From CAYSYM01 sp964435115 (GTDB lineage: Bacteria > Chloroflexota > UBA6077 > CF-72), in contig CAYSYM010000047.1 of NCBI GenBank assembly GCA_964435115.1, forward strand, positions 1 through 29,770: 29,770 nt of DNA. The letters run 5' to 3'. This document shows, one piece after another, positions 1 to 9,449 of the stretch; within the stretch, counting starts at the first letter, position 1; each line of letters begins with the position of its first letter. The position numbers and the translations under genes were made by a program. Under the pieces are notes generated by a model that was not told the origin of the DNA, did not search any database, and saw only the letters and a program-made list of their open reading frames with translations.

Positions 1-1853
<1,853 letters not shown>

Positions 1854-1855
<2 letters not shown>

Positions 1856-1896
1856 CGCGGGCTACTGTCCGCGGTTCGCCCGCGCTTTGCTGTTGT
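1854..1896 (+). terminator. Intrinsic terminator of katG
   Basis: A perfect 9-bp stem (AGCGCGGGC at 1854-1862 with GCCCGCGCT at 1878-1886) is followed by a T-rich tract (TTTGCTGTTGT). It starts within the katG stop codon. This is the best rho-independent terminator in the window. Confidence 0.75.
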
Positions 1897-2114
1897 CGGG
1901 AGTGTGTACCGAGTCACCAGCCACCACCACCCGGACTCGGCCCGGGTCGACAGTGGCACCAGCAACGCCAACTCGACGAGCTGCCCGTACGCCGAGGCGG
2001 ACCGGGGCCGCGCCAGCGCTGCCTCGCTGCTGGCCTGGACGAAGGCGAACGCGCGCCGGTCGCCGCGCAGGGCGTCGAGGGACCCCGCCGCGATCAGGGC
2101 CGGGTCGTGGGCGC
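1897..2114. other. Intergenic stretch, no supported gene
   Basis: GC-rich sequence between the katG terminator and the dehydrogenase remnant. One minus-strand frame stays open across it without a convincing start or a recognisable domain. It may be further decayed sequence associated with the dehydrogenase remnant, but I cannot support a gene here. Confidence 0.4.
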
Positions 2115-2390
2115 CTATGACATGACGAAGCCGCCGTCGACCACCAGGGTCTGGCCGGTCATGAAGGCGGAGTCGTCCGAGGCGAGGGACAGCACCACGC
2201 CGACCAGGTCGGCGGGCACCTGCACGCGCTTGATGGCGCGGCCCGAGACCGGCGCCTGGCGCATCCGCAGGATGTCCTCCGTGGGGTTCTCCTCGCTGAG
2301 GGTGGAGCCCGGCGCCACGCTGTTGACGCGGATGTTGGAGCCTCCAAGCTCGCGCGCCAGCGTGCGCGTCATCGCCGCCACCGCGTGAGC
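2115..2390 (-). pseudogene. Short-chain dehydrogenase/reductase, C-terminal remnant
   Basis: About 88-91 residues match the C-terminal third of classical SDR oxidoreductases: an alpha-F segment (VAAMTRTLARELG), the IRVNSVAPG motif, the flexible substrate loop, and the closing S-A-FMTGQTLVVDGG motif. Classical SDRs have about 250 residues. The N-terminal Rossmann half with its TGxxxGxG motif, the catalytic Ser and the YxxxK are all absent. Upstream of the GTG at 2381 the homology stops at about 2388, immediately beyond the stop of the DUF5667 gene (2417-2419), so the 5' two thirds were probably deleted. The fragment cannot be catalytic by itself. A start at GTG 2381 could allow expression of a stub, but that is unlikely. 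Confidence 0.8.
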
Positions 2391-2416
2391 GCGCCTCTCA
2401 AGGTGTCTCGCAGCCG

Positions 2417-3973
2417 TCAGTGGTCCCTGTCGCCCTGATCGGTGTCGTCCGGGGTGTTCCGGTCGTCGCGGCGCCCGGTGTCCCTGGCCTCGCCGCCCGG
2501 CCGCCGCCGTTCCTCGCCGCGCTGAGCTGTGGGGGTGGCGGTGGCGGTGGCCCGCGTGGTAGGGGTCGGTCCTGGCGTGGCGGGCGACGTCCGCCCGCCT
2601 TCCAGCTCGCGGGCCGTCGGAGTGCCTCCACTGCGGACGGTGGGGGGTGGCCTGTCGCGGTCCTCCTCGCGCTCGGCGGGACGCCCGGGCTCGTCGTCGC
2701 GCCGAACGCCCTCGGTCGGCACCGAGGGAGCGGCGGGTAACGGGCTGCCGTCGGCCTGGCCGACCGTCGGCGTTGGCGTGCGGGGCCTCCGGGTCCCGGG
2801 CGGCTCGTCGCGTTGCCGCCGCTCTGCATCGCGCGCCTCCCCTTCACCCGCGCGACGCGGCGCGGGCGGCCGTTCGTCGGCGTCGCCTGCCTGCCGATCG
2901 TCGCCTCGATCCGCGTCGCGCTGATCCTCGCGCTCCCGGTCGGGCTCGACGCTCCGTGGCGCGGGGGTCGCGCCAGCCGCTGGCGCAGTCGGCTCAGCCC
3001 GAGCGGGGCGGCCGGGACGCGGGCGGGATTGGACCTCGGCGACGCGGTCGAGACCCCGAGCCGAGGCAGCCAGAGCCGCGCTCAAACCGGGCTTGGCCGC
3101 CTCAGGAGCCGCCTCGATGGCACGCTCTAGCCGCGCCTGCTGCTCCTCCAGCTTCGCCTGCAGCAGGTTGACCTCTGTCGCGTCCGCGGCGCTGGCGGGC
3201 GCGGCGGTCTGGCGTTCGGCCAGCGCCAGGACCTGCGCCATGGCGGTGCTCAGCGTGTCCTCATAGCGCCGAGCCGCGGCTGCCCCGTCAGCGGCCCGGC
3301 CCTGGTCCACCAGGCGAGCCGCTTCCTCCACGCGCGCATCTGCCTGTCGGAGCAGGACCCGGGCCCTCGCCTCGTCGTCCGGCGCGAGCTGCACCGCCAG
3401 CGCTTCACTCGCTTCCTTGACGGGGTAGAGCACGTCGCCGGGGAGCGCGCTCGCGGACACGCCGACGGCGGCGAAGCCGGCCAGCGAGAGTGCCGCGAGG
3501 CCGGCCGCCACTCGCGCGAGCCAGGCGAAGCGCGTCGGCCAGTGTGTGGCCCAGATCGGCGCCGGAGGAGCCCACGGGTTTCGCCCTCTCCAGGGGAGGC
3601 GCAACACGCTGAGCGTGCGCCGGGACGCTCGCGCCTGGATGGCGCTCGACAGCGCCGTGCGGCCGGCCGCTACCGGGGTGGCTGGCGGCGGGACGTCGGC
3701 GGCGATCCGCCGCAGCAGGCGGGCGCGCGCTGCTTCTCGGAAGCCGGGCCGTGGCCGTGCTGTCGGCGCGGTCGTCTCGAGCGCCTGTGCAAGCGCGACC
3801 AAGGCGCGCAGCTCGGCCTGCGCCCCTTGAGGCGCGCGCTCCACGATGGCGGCCGAAGCCCCGGGCGTCTCACGCTCGGCCTGCAGGCAGGCGTCCAGCG
3901 CCTGAGCCAGCAGCAGCTCGTCCGGCGGTTGGGGCGTGGCGTCCGACGTCACGGGTCCATCAGGCGCGCTCAT
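2417..3973 (-). CDS. DUF5667-domain membrane protein, partner of ECF sigma factor
   Basis: A 518-residue protein. Residues 1-95 are an acidic helical cytoplasmic region resembling those of sigma-factor partners. A single membrane segment lies at about 153-176 (WLARVAAGLAALSLAGFAAV). It is followed by the ALPGDVLYPVKEASE motif and a helical stretch to about 300 that is typical of the DUF5667 domain. Residues ~320-518 are low-complexity, rich in R, P, D, E and T, and probably disordered outside the cell. Its ATG overlaps the sigma-factor stop (ATGA), so the two are translationally coupled. Position and topology suggest an anti-sigma or signal-receiving role; this is inference, and no zinc-binding anti-sigma motif is visible. 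The charged tail might contact wall polymers or the surface. Confidence 0.75.
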   Translation of the reverse strand: MSAPDGPVTSDATPQPPDELLLAQALDACLQAERETPGASAAIVERAPQGAQAELRALVALAQALETTAPTARPRPGFREAARARLLRRIAADVPPPATPVAAGRTALSSAIQARASRRTLSVLRLPWRGRNPWAPPAPIWATHWPTRFAWLARVAAGLAALSLAGFAAVGVSASALPGDVLYPVKEASEALAVQLAPDDEARARVLLRQADARVEEAARLVDQGRAADGAAAARRYEDTLSTAMAQVLALAERQTAAPASAADATEVNLLQAKLEEQQARLERAIEAAPEAAKPGLSAALAASARGLDRVAEVQSRPRPGRPARAEPTAPAAGATPAPRSVEPDREREDQRDADRGDDRQAGDADERPPAPRRAGEGEARDAERRQRDEPPGTRRPRTPTPTVGQADGSPLPAAPSVPTEGVRRDDEPGRPAEREEDRDRPPPTVRSGGTPTARELEGGRTSPATPGPTPTTRATATATPTAQRGEERRRPGGEARDTGRRDDRNTPDDTDQGDRDH

Positions 3974-4635
3974 GCCGGACCCACCTCGCCCTGGCGCTCG
4001 AGCACGCGCCGCAAGCGCTGCAGCGCGCGCATCTGGAGGGCGCGAATGCTCCCCTCGCGCTTGCTCAGGATCCGCGCGATCTGGTCGTTCTCGAGGCCGT
4101 CCAGGAACTTCAGCACGATCACCTGTTGCTGCTCAGGGGTGAGACGGGCGACCGCTCGGGCGAGCAGGTCGGCGTCGAGCGGCCGCGCGAGCTCGCGCGC
4201 GGCCGCTTCGCTCGGGGGATCGATCGGACTGTCGCCGTCGTCGAGCGATGCGGTCGCACGGCGTCGACGCAGATGGTCCACGTGGACGTTGTGCGCGAGC
4301 CGGTACAGCCAGGCCAGGAACGGCCGCCCCTGCCACTGGAACCGATCGATCGCTTCCCACGCCTTCAGGAACACCTGCTCGGTCAGGTCTTCCGCGTCAG
4401 TCTGCCTGCCGGTTCGGTAGTAGAGGTAACGGTACACTCGGTCGACGAAGCGGTCGTACAGGTCGCCGAATGCCACCCGGTCGCGGCCGGCGACGGCGCG
4501 GTCCACGAGCGCCACGACCTCCGGGTCGTCGGCAAGGCGCGTGTCCGGCGCCTGTACGGCTTCGCTCCCTGCCAGGGACAACGCGTTCGACGACGTGCCC
4601 GTTATGGCCGCCAGAGGCGGAGGTGTGTCTGGCAT
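3970..4635 (-). CDS. ECF-family RNA polymerase sigma factor
   Basis: About 221 residues from the ATG at 4635. The sigma-2 region (FGDLYDRFVDRVYRYLYY, then the DAEDLTEQVFLKAWEAIDRF core-binding segment) is followed by a short linker and the sigma-4 region (LTPEQQQVIVLKFLDGLENDQIA, then the recognition helix around SKREGSIRALQMRALQRLRR). This is the standard two-domain extracytoplasmic-function layout. The frame is open further upstream, with other ATGs to 4731, but that extension is not sigma-like and no start has a clear ribosome site, so the 5' end is uncertain. It overlaps the DUF5667 gene by four bases. Its target promoters cannot be read from this window; autoregulation is common in the family. 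Confidence 0.9.
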   Translation of the reverse strand: MPDTPPPLAAITGTSSNALSLAGSEAVQAPDTRLADDPEVVALVDRAVAGRDRVAFGDLYDRFVDRVYRYLYYRTGRQTDAEDLTEQVFLKAWEAIDRFQWQGRPFLAWLYRLAHNVHVDHLRRRRATASLDDGDSPIDPPSEAAARELARPLDADLLARAVARLTPEQQQVIVLKFLDGLENDQIARILSKREGSIRALQMRALQRLRRVLERQGEVGPA

Positions 4636-4731
4636 GCCGACGACTGCTGGAGCCCCCTTGCGCCGCTGGCGCCCACCCATCATCGCTTGCGGTCCGTGCA
4701 GCCGCCAAGGCCCGGAAGTACTGGCGGCCAC

Positions 4732-5051
4732 GCTCGGCAGGGTTCACCGCAGGTGGAGCCGGGGCTCGGCCCCGCGAGTAGGGCCGTTCGACGGCGCAGC
4801 CAACGCGGGTTCCCAAAGGCGGCATCTGCCGCGCCTGCCGGCGGATCGCTGCCTCGTCGCAACGGCTGAGGTAGTCGAGGGGCGGTGAGCACCGCCAAGC
4901 GCCGGCATTTACCGCCAGTTGACGTGGCGCTACGCGCTGGTTGACGTCGCCGAGCTAGCGTCGAGATGTCCGGAGCGCCGGCCGCGCCGAGCGCCGGCCG
5001 CGCCGGGCGTGCGCGTACGCGAGCGTGCACCTTGTCACCCAGGAGGATCGC
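4732..5051. other. Divergent intergenic region with repeats
   Basis: It separates the minus-strand sigma gene from the plus-strand membrane-protein gene. It holds a perfect GGCGGT/ACCGCC hairpin (4881-4896), two direct copies of TTGACGTSGC at 4919-4928 and 4941-4950 (22-bp spacing), and two exact tandem copies of a 16-bp unit GAGCGCCGGCCGCGCC (4973-4988 and 4989-5004). The TTGACGT pair could be operator half-sites or -35 elements, but no good -10 follows at 16-18 bp. No coding sequence is supported. Confidence 0.45.
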
Positions 5052-5333
5052 ATGGGCATCGGAGCATTCGTCCTGCTGATCGTCGGCGCGGCCGTGGTGG
5101 GCTTCGCCTACCAGGCCATCGGAACGCCGCGGTTCACGTACGACTGGCTGATCGCGGGGATCGGGGCAGGGGTAGGCGCGTTCGTCGCCGGCCAGTCCCT
5201 CGGTCCGGCCACCACGTGGGGCCCAGTGTTCGACGGGCTGTACGTCCTGCCCGCGCTGCTTGGTGGGCTGGCCCTGGGTGGGGTCGTCGAGTACGTCGTG
5301 CGGCTCTCGGGCCAGGGAGCATCGAGCACCTAG
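5052..5333 (+). CDS. Small glycine-rich membrane protein (GlsB/YeaQ-like)
   Basis: A 93-residue protein with three hydrophobic segments (residues ~3-22, ~32-52 and ~64-88) and glycine-rich helices (IAGIGAGVGAFVAG). This layout resembles small GlsB/YeaQ/YmgE-type (transglycosylase-associated) membrane proteins, but the match is by composition, not by a diagnostic motif. The start is fixed by a perfect AGGAGG at 5041-5046, five bases before ATG 5052; an in-frame ATG nine codons upstream lacks a site. A strong hairpin follows the stop, so it is probably monocistronic. Its function is unknown; this family type is often stress-induced. Confidence 0.7.
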   Translation: MGIGAFVLLIVGAAVVGFAYQAIGTPRFTYDWLIAGIGAGVGAFVAGQSLGPATTWGPVFDGLYVLPALLGGLALGGVVEYVVRLSGQGASST

Positions 5334-5674
5334 CAGGCCGAGCCGTGGAGGTGCCCGGGCGGGGCTCGTCGCGCCGCCCGGGCACCAATGCTCGTGGTGG
5401 CTGAGCGGCACCTGGGGTCGGCGGACTGGGTGCTGTGCTCGATAACGTCTTCCCACCCGCGCCCCTCCCCGCGGCCCAGCTCCGCGCGCGCAGCCTCCAA
5501 CTCGGCCAGGTCCTCGGCGGTCAGCGGTTCGTCGTCGGTGGGCGCCTGGGCAAGAGCCGCGGCAAGCGGGTCGCCCCCGACGTTCCGGAGGTACTCCAAG
5601 TACCGCTCCGCGGCGACGCTCTCCGCTTCCGACAATTCGTCCACGAGGCGGTGTAGGCGATCCTTGACGGTCAC
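5330..5674 (-). CDS. Antitoxin-like protein, orphan, probably with a non-native tail
   Basis: A 114-residue ORF. Residues 1-80 look like the small antitoxins that pair with RelE/ParE-type toxins: an N-terminal helix pair (VKDRLHRLVDELSEAESVAAERYLEYL), then the P-x-DDEPLTAEDLAELEAAR segment, and a closing GRGWEDVIEH. In that family the protein ends shortly after the tryptophan and the toxin gene follows directly. Here the frame runs on for about 34 arginine/alanine-rich residues that read backwards through the 5350-5386 hairpin, and no toxin follows; the membrane-protein gene sits there instead. It is most likely an orphaned antitoxin whose stop and partner were lost. The family assignment is by pattern, not a catalytic motif. 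Confidence 0.55.
   Translation of the reverse strand: MTVKDRLHRLVDELSEAESVAAERYLEYLRNVGGDPLAAALAQAPTDDEPLTAEDLAELEAARAELGRGEGRGWEDVIEHSTQSADPRCRSATTSIGARAARRAPPGHLHGSAC
5350..5386 (+). terminator. Terminator-like hairpin after the small membrane protein gene
   Basis: A perfect 13-bp stem (GGTGCCCGGGCGG at 5350-5362, complement at 5374-5386) closes an 11-base loop, 16 bases after the stop codon at 5333. There is no T-run. It also lies inside the 3' end of the opposite-strand antitoxin-like ORF, so it may stop transcripts from both sides. Confidence 0.5.
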
Positions 5675-5921
5675 GGCTCATGCCCTCCGGTCTGCTGGCA
5701 CCCACTCAGGAGGCGGTCCGCTTCGCCAGCAGAGACACGGTAGCCGGCGCGCGTGCTGCCCACTCGCGCGGCGTGGAGACGACCACCACGCGGCGATTCC
5801 TGTACCGTCTCGGGTTCGCGCGGAGGTGCTTGCTGTCTCGCGCACCGTCGCGCCCACTCAGTCTCCAGGCCCCAGTAGAGGTGTGGCCATCAAGAACATG
5901 TTACGCCTGCGCTGATCGACC

Positions 5922-7247
5922 TCAAGGAGTGCGCAGCGTGGCCACGCACTCGACGTGGTGCGTCTGCGGGAACATGTCCAGGGGCTGCACGTCCTGGAGG
6001 GTGTAGCCGCCATTCACCAGCACGCGCAGGTCGCGCGCGAGCGTCGCGGGGTCGCACGAGACGTACACGATCCGGGCGGGGCGCAGCGCGTGCGAGAGCA
6101 GCGCCTCCAGCACCGCGGGGTGCGCGCCGGCACGGGCCGGATCCAGCACCACGCCGTCCGGCCGCCGTTCGAGCGCCAGGCGCGGCAGCACCACCTCTGC
6201 CTTCCCTTCCACGAAGCGAACGTTGGGCACGTGGCGGCCGTTGTGCTCGGCGTCCGCCACCGCCGCGCGGGCCTCTTCGATGCCCACCACCTCGCCGACC
6301 AGGGGTGCCATGAGCAGGGCGAACGTGCCAACGCCTGAGTACGCGTCCACGATCAGCTCGTCGCCGCGCGGCTCCAGCCGGTCGAGCACGAGGAGCGCCA
6401 GCAGCTCGGCCATGCTCAGGCCGTCATGGGGCTGCGGCAGCCAGGGCCGTCGAATCGCGCCGGGCAGAGGCCGCTGCTCACGGCGCGTGTTCACCTGGAA
6501 GAACGAGGGGGGCTGGAGGCGGAAGCGCCGCCCCAGCAGCTCCTCCTCGAGGGAGCGCTGGCCGGTCTCGACCTCCGGCACCTCTGGCAGGAGCGGGGCC
6601 ACCAGGAGCTGCCCGGTGTTCGCCCCCACCCGGATGCTCACCTGGTGCACCCGACGCTCGATCCCGGCCAGCCGCCCCTGGAGCCGCTCGAGGACGGTGT
6701 TGATCGCCGGGTGGGTAATCCAACAGTGGTCCACCCGCAGCAGCCGGTGCGTGGCGCGGTAGGTGAAGCACAGCTCGCCGAGCTTTCGGCCGACCGCGAA
6801 CCGCGCCTGGTTCCGGTAGTGCCAGGGCTCCAGCATCCCGATCGTCGGGCGTACGAGGGCCTCGGCGTCCTGGAAGCGGCCGATGCGACGCAGTTGCTCC
6901 AGCACGACGTGGCGCTTCATGTCGAGCTGGGCCTGGTAGGTCGCGTGCTGCCAGCTGCAGCCGCCGCAGCCGGCCTGGAAGGAGGGGCACGGCGGCTGGG
7001 TCCGCTGGGGGGCCGCCACCAGGAGCTGTGCGACCTCTCCGCGCGCGTAGTCCTTCTGCTCTTCCGCCAGCCGCACCAGCGCCCGCTCGCCCGGGAGCGC
7101 GCGCGCAACGAACGCGACCCGCCCGTCAGGGAGGCGGCCCAGCGCCTCCCCGCCGAAGGCCGCGCCGCTCAGCTCGACCTCGACCAGCTGGCCACCCATC
7201 GGGCCGGCAGGGGAACCTCGCCTCGCGGAGCCCATCGAGGCAATCAT
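5922..7247 (-). CDS. rlmD: 23S rRNA (uracil-5-)-methyltransferase, RlmD/TrmA family
   Basis: An SAM-dependent RNA m5U methyltransferase. From the ATG at 7247 it has 441 residues: a TRAM RNA-binding domain (~20-80), a [4Fe-4S] cluster site (C87, C94, C97 in the CGGC motif, and C175), the SAM-binding SFFQVN (249-253) and VDAYSGVGTFAL (300-311) motifs, the DPARAG loop (369-374), the nucleophile C398 in VSCDPATLARDL, and the general base E433 in HHVEC. An insertion of about 20 residues after QVN is basic and proline-rich. ATGs at 7235 and 7199 (residue 17) are alternative starts; homology begins after residue 17. RNA specificity (U1939, U747 or tRNA U54) cannot be decided from sequence, so the symbol is provisional. 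It is a monocistronic minus-strand gene. Confidence 0.9.
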   Translation of the reverse strand: MIASMGSARRGSPAGPMGGQLVEVELSGAAFGGEALGRLPDGRVAFVARALPGERALVRLAEEQKDYARGEVAQLLVAAPQRTQPPCPSFQAGCGGCSWQHATYQAQLDMKRHVVLEQLRRIGRFQDAEALVRPTIGMLEPWHYRNQARFAVGRKLGELCFTYRATHRLLRVDHCWITHPAINTVLERLQGRLAGIERRVHQVSIRVGANTGQLLVAPLLPEVPEVETGQRSLEEELLGRRFRLQPPSFFQVNTRREQRPLPGAIRRPWLPQPHDGLSMAELLALLVLDRLEPRGDELIVDAYSGVGTFALLMAPLVGEVVGIEEARAAVADAEHNGRHVPNVRFVEGKAEVVLPRLALERRPDGVVLDPARAGAHPAVLEALLSHALRPARIVYVSCDPATLARDLRVLVNGGYTLQDVQPLDMFPQTHHVECVATLRTP

Positions 7248-7261
7248 CGCCCACCCTGGCC

Positions 7262-7404
7262 CGGCGTGCTAGATGCTTCCCGCTATTGAATGCGGCATGG
7301 CCGGGAGTCCCCTCTCCCTCTGGGAGAGGGCGAGGGTGAGGGCGTCCTACGGCTGAAGAAGCACCGCCATCGTGCAGCCATTCGCGGGAAGCATTTAGCA
7401 GCCG
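7262..7404. mobile_element. MITE-like element with target duplication
   Basis: A 143-bp non-coding element. The left end CGGCGTGCTAGATGCTTCC (from 7262) and the inverted right end (7384-7404, reading CGGCTGCTAAATGCTTCC on the other strand) form terminal repeats of about 20 bp with one indel and one mismatch. The direct repeat CCCTGGCC flanks it exactly (7254-7261 and 7405-7412), as expected of an 8-bp target duplication (9 bp if the ambiguous C is counted). The centre holds a CCCTCTCCC/GGGAGAGGG hairpin (about 7311-7330) followed by a GAGGG-rich tract. It carries no transposase, so it would need one in trans. It lies between rlmD and fadD, harming neither. Confidence 0.7.
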
Positions 7405-7435
7405 CCCTGGCCCAGCTCGGGGTGTGGCTACCCGT

Positions 7436-7464
7436 CGCCCGCGCGCCCGGTGCCGGCGCGGGCG
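7436..7464 (-). terminator. Hairpin downstream of fadD
   Basis: A perfect 9-bp stem (CGCCCGCGC at 7436-7444 with GCGCGGGCG at 7456-7464) lies just beyond the fadD stop. There is no T-run on either strand, so it is only a possible terminator or 3'-end stabiliser. Confidence 0.35.
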
Positions 7465-7476
7465 CACGCGAGGCCG

Positions 7477-9225
7477 TCAGGCGGAGGGCGCAGGGGCGAC
7501 GCTCGGCCGCGCCTTCTCCTCCTCCAGCAGCTTCCGCCGCAGGAACTTGCCCACCAGCGTCTTGGGGAGCTCGGGCCGAAACTCCACGTACTTTGGCACC
7601 TTGTACCGCGCCATCCGTGCGTGGCAGAAGTCGACGATCTCCTGCTCGGTCGCCGTCTCGCCCTCCTTCAGGACGACGTACACCTTCACCGCCTCGCCCC
7701 ACTTCTCGTCTGGGATGCCGACCGCCACGGCCTCCTTCACCTTCGGGTGCTGATAGAGCGGCTCCTCCACGTCGCGCGGGTAGACGTTCATGCCGCCCGT
7801 GATGATCAGGTCCTTCTTGCGATCGACGATGCTGAAGTAGCCCTCCTCGTCCCTCCGGGCGAGGTCGCCGGTGAACAGCCAGCCGTCGCGGAGCACCAGC
7901 GCGGTCTCGCCTTCGCGGCGCCAGTAGCCCTGCATCACCTGGGGGCCCTTCACGGCCAGCTCGCCCACCTCGCCCGGTGGCAGCCGCCGCGTGCCGGTCT
8001 CCTGGTCGAAGATCGCGGCGTCGGTGCTGGGGAAGGGGATGCCGATGCTCCCCACCTTCCGCCGGCCTTCCATCGGGTTGCAGTGCGTTACCGGGCTCGC
8101 CTCGGTGAGCCCGTAGCCCTCGACCAGCTTGGCGCCGGTCAGCTCCTCAAACCTCGTTTGCACCTCCTGTGGCAGCGGCGCCGCGCCGCTGATCGCGCCC
8201 TTCAGCGAGCCCAGGTCGTACTGCTTCAGGTCTGGCGCGTTGTTGATCGCCATGTACATGGTTGGGACGCCCGGGAAGAGGTCTGGTCGCTCTTTGTGGA
8301 GCGCCTTCAGCACGTCTCCCACCACGAACCGCGGCTGGAGCACCATGGTCCCGCCCCCGGCCACGGCGAAGTTCATGACCGAGGTCATGGCGTAGATGTG
8401 GAAGAGCGGGATGACGCCCATGATGACGTCGGACCCGTCCGGCTTGCTGAGGTTCCTGAACCAGGCGCGCACCTGCAGGGTGTTGGCGAGCAGGTTGCGG
8501 TGGGTGAGCATGGCCGCCTTGGCGGTGCCGGTCGTGCCGCCCGTGTACTGGAGCAGGGCGAGGTCGTCGGCATCCACGACCACCGCGGGCGGGTGGGGCG
8601 ACGCATGGCGCAGCAGTGGCTGGAGCCACGAGGTGCGCCCGTCCTGCGGCAGCCGCACCCGGTGGCCCTCCTTCTCCTCCCTGGCCACCGTGAACAGGAA
8701 GCGGAGCAGCGGCGGGAAGTACTCCTTGATGTTGGTGGCGACCACGTGCTGCAGCGCAGGCAGGCTCGCACGGATCGCCTGCACCTTCGGGAACAGGGCG
8801 GAGAGGCAGACGACGATCTTGGCGTCGGCATCGGCGAACTGGTGTACCAGCTCGGGTTCGACGTACAGCGGGCTCGTCGGTACCAGCACCGCTCCCGCGC
8901 GCAGACCGCCGTAGTAGGCGATGACCATCTGCGGGCAGTTGGGGAGCAGGAGCGCCACCCGGTCGCCCTTCTGCACCCCCAGCGTGGCCAGCGCGTTGGC
9001 GAAGCGACTCACCGCCTCGTCCAGCGCGGCGTAGGTGATGGACCGACCCAGGTAACGGATCGCCGTCCTGGACGGGTAGCGCGCCGCGCTCTCGGCGAGG
9101 AGCTGGTCCAGGGGCCGGCCCGGCACCTCGACCTCGTGAGGAACACCGGGGTCGTACCACTGGAGCCATGGCCGATCGGGCGGAGGGGGCTCGTGCTGCG
9201 GCGGGTGTGTCTCTTGGAGTGTCAT
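7477..9225 (-). CDS. fadD: Long-chain-fatty-acid--CoA ligase (FadD-type)
   Basis: Activates fatty acids to acyl-CoA with ATP, via an acyl-adenylate. It has 582 residues, with the ANL-superfamily motifs in order: P-loop QYTGGTTGTAKA (226-237), core GYGLTEASP (370-378), TGD (452-454), hinge DRKKDLIITGGMNVYPRD (468-485), and the catalytic lysine of the C-terminal lid, PKTLVGK (K560). The start at ATG 9225 is supported by GGGAGAG at 9233-9239; the frame runs further upstream without homology. The linker at ~165-205 is somewhat long and charged. It lies about 220 bp downstream of an acyl-CoA dehydrogenase gene on the same strand, so the pair carries out the first two steps of beta-oxidation. Chain-length preference cannot be read from sequence. 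Confidence 0.92.
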   Translation of the reverse strand: MTLQETHPPQHEPPPPDRPWLQWYDPGVPHEVEVPGRPLDQLLAESAARYPSRTAIRYLGRSITYAALDEAVSRFANALATLGVQKGDRVALLLPNCPQMVIAYYGGLRAGAVLVPTSPLYVEPELVHQFADADAKIVVCLSALFPKVQAIRASLPALQHVVATNIKEYFPPLLRFLFTVAREEKEGHRVRLPQDGRTSWLQPLLRHASPHPPAVVVDADDLALLQYTGGTTGTAKAAMLTHRNLLANTLQVRAWFRNLSKPDGSDVIMGVIPLFHIYAMTSVMNFAVAGGGTMVLQPRFVVGDVLKALHKERPDLFPGVPTMYMAINNAPDLKQYDLGSLKGAISGAAPLPQEVQTRFEELTGAKLVEGYGLTEASPVTHCNPMEGRRKVGSIGIPFPSTDAAIFDQETGTRRLPPGEVGELAVKGPQVMQGYWRREGETALVLRDGWLFTGDLARRDEEGYFSIVDRKKDLIITGGMNVYPRDVEEPLYQHPKVKEAVAVGIPDEKWGEAVKVYVVLKEGETATEQEIVDFCHARMARYKVPKYVEFRPELPKTLVGKFLRRKLLEEEKARPSVAPAPSA

Positions 9226-9449
9226 GGCCGTGCTCTCCCGTGTGAAGCGCTGCGTGTGTGCTGTCCCCGGTGGGCCGCGTCGGAGCCGAGGCCGGCACGG
9301 TACGTTGGCCGTAGGCACGCCGATCCGGGCCAGCCGTTGGCCCACGTGCTGTGCCCCCTCAGGGCGGAGCGCGGAGCGCCTGGACTCCCGTCTCGCTGGG
9401 GCCTCATCGTGCAAGTCTCCCTAACTGGCTGGGGCCGCCGGCCAGGCGG

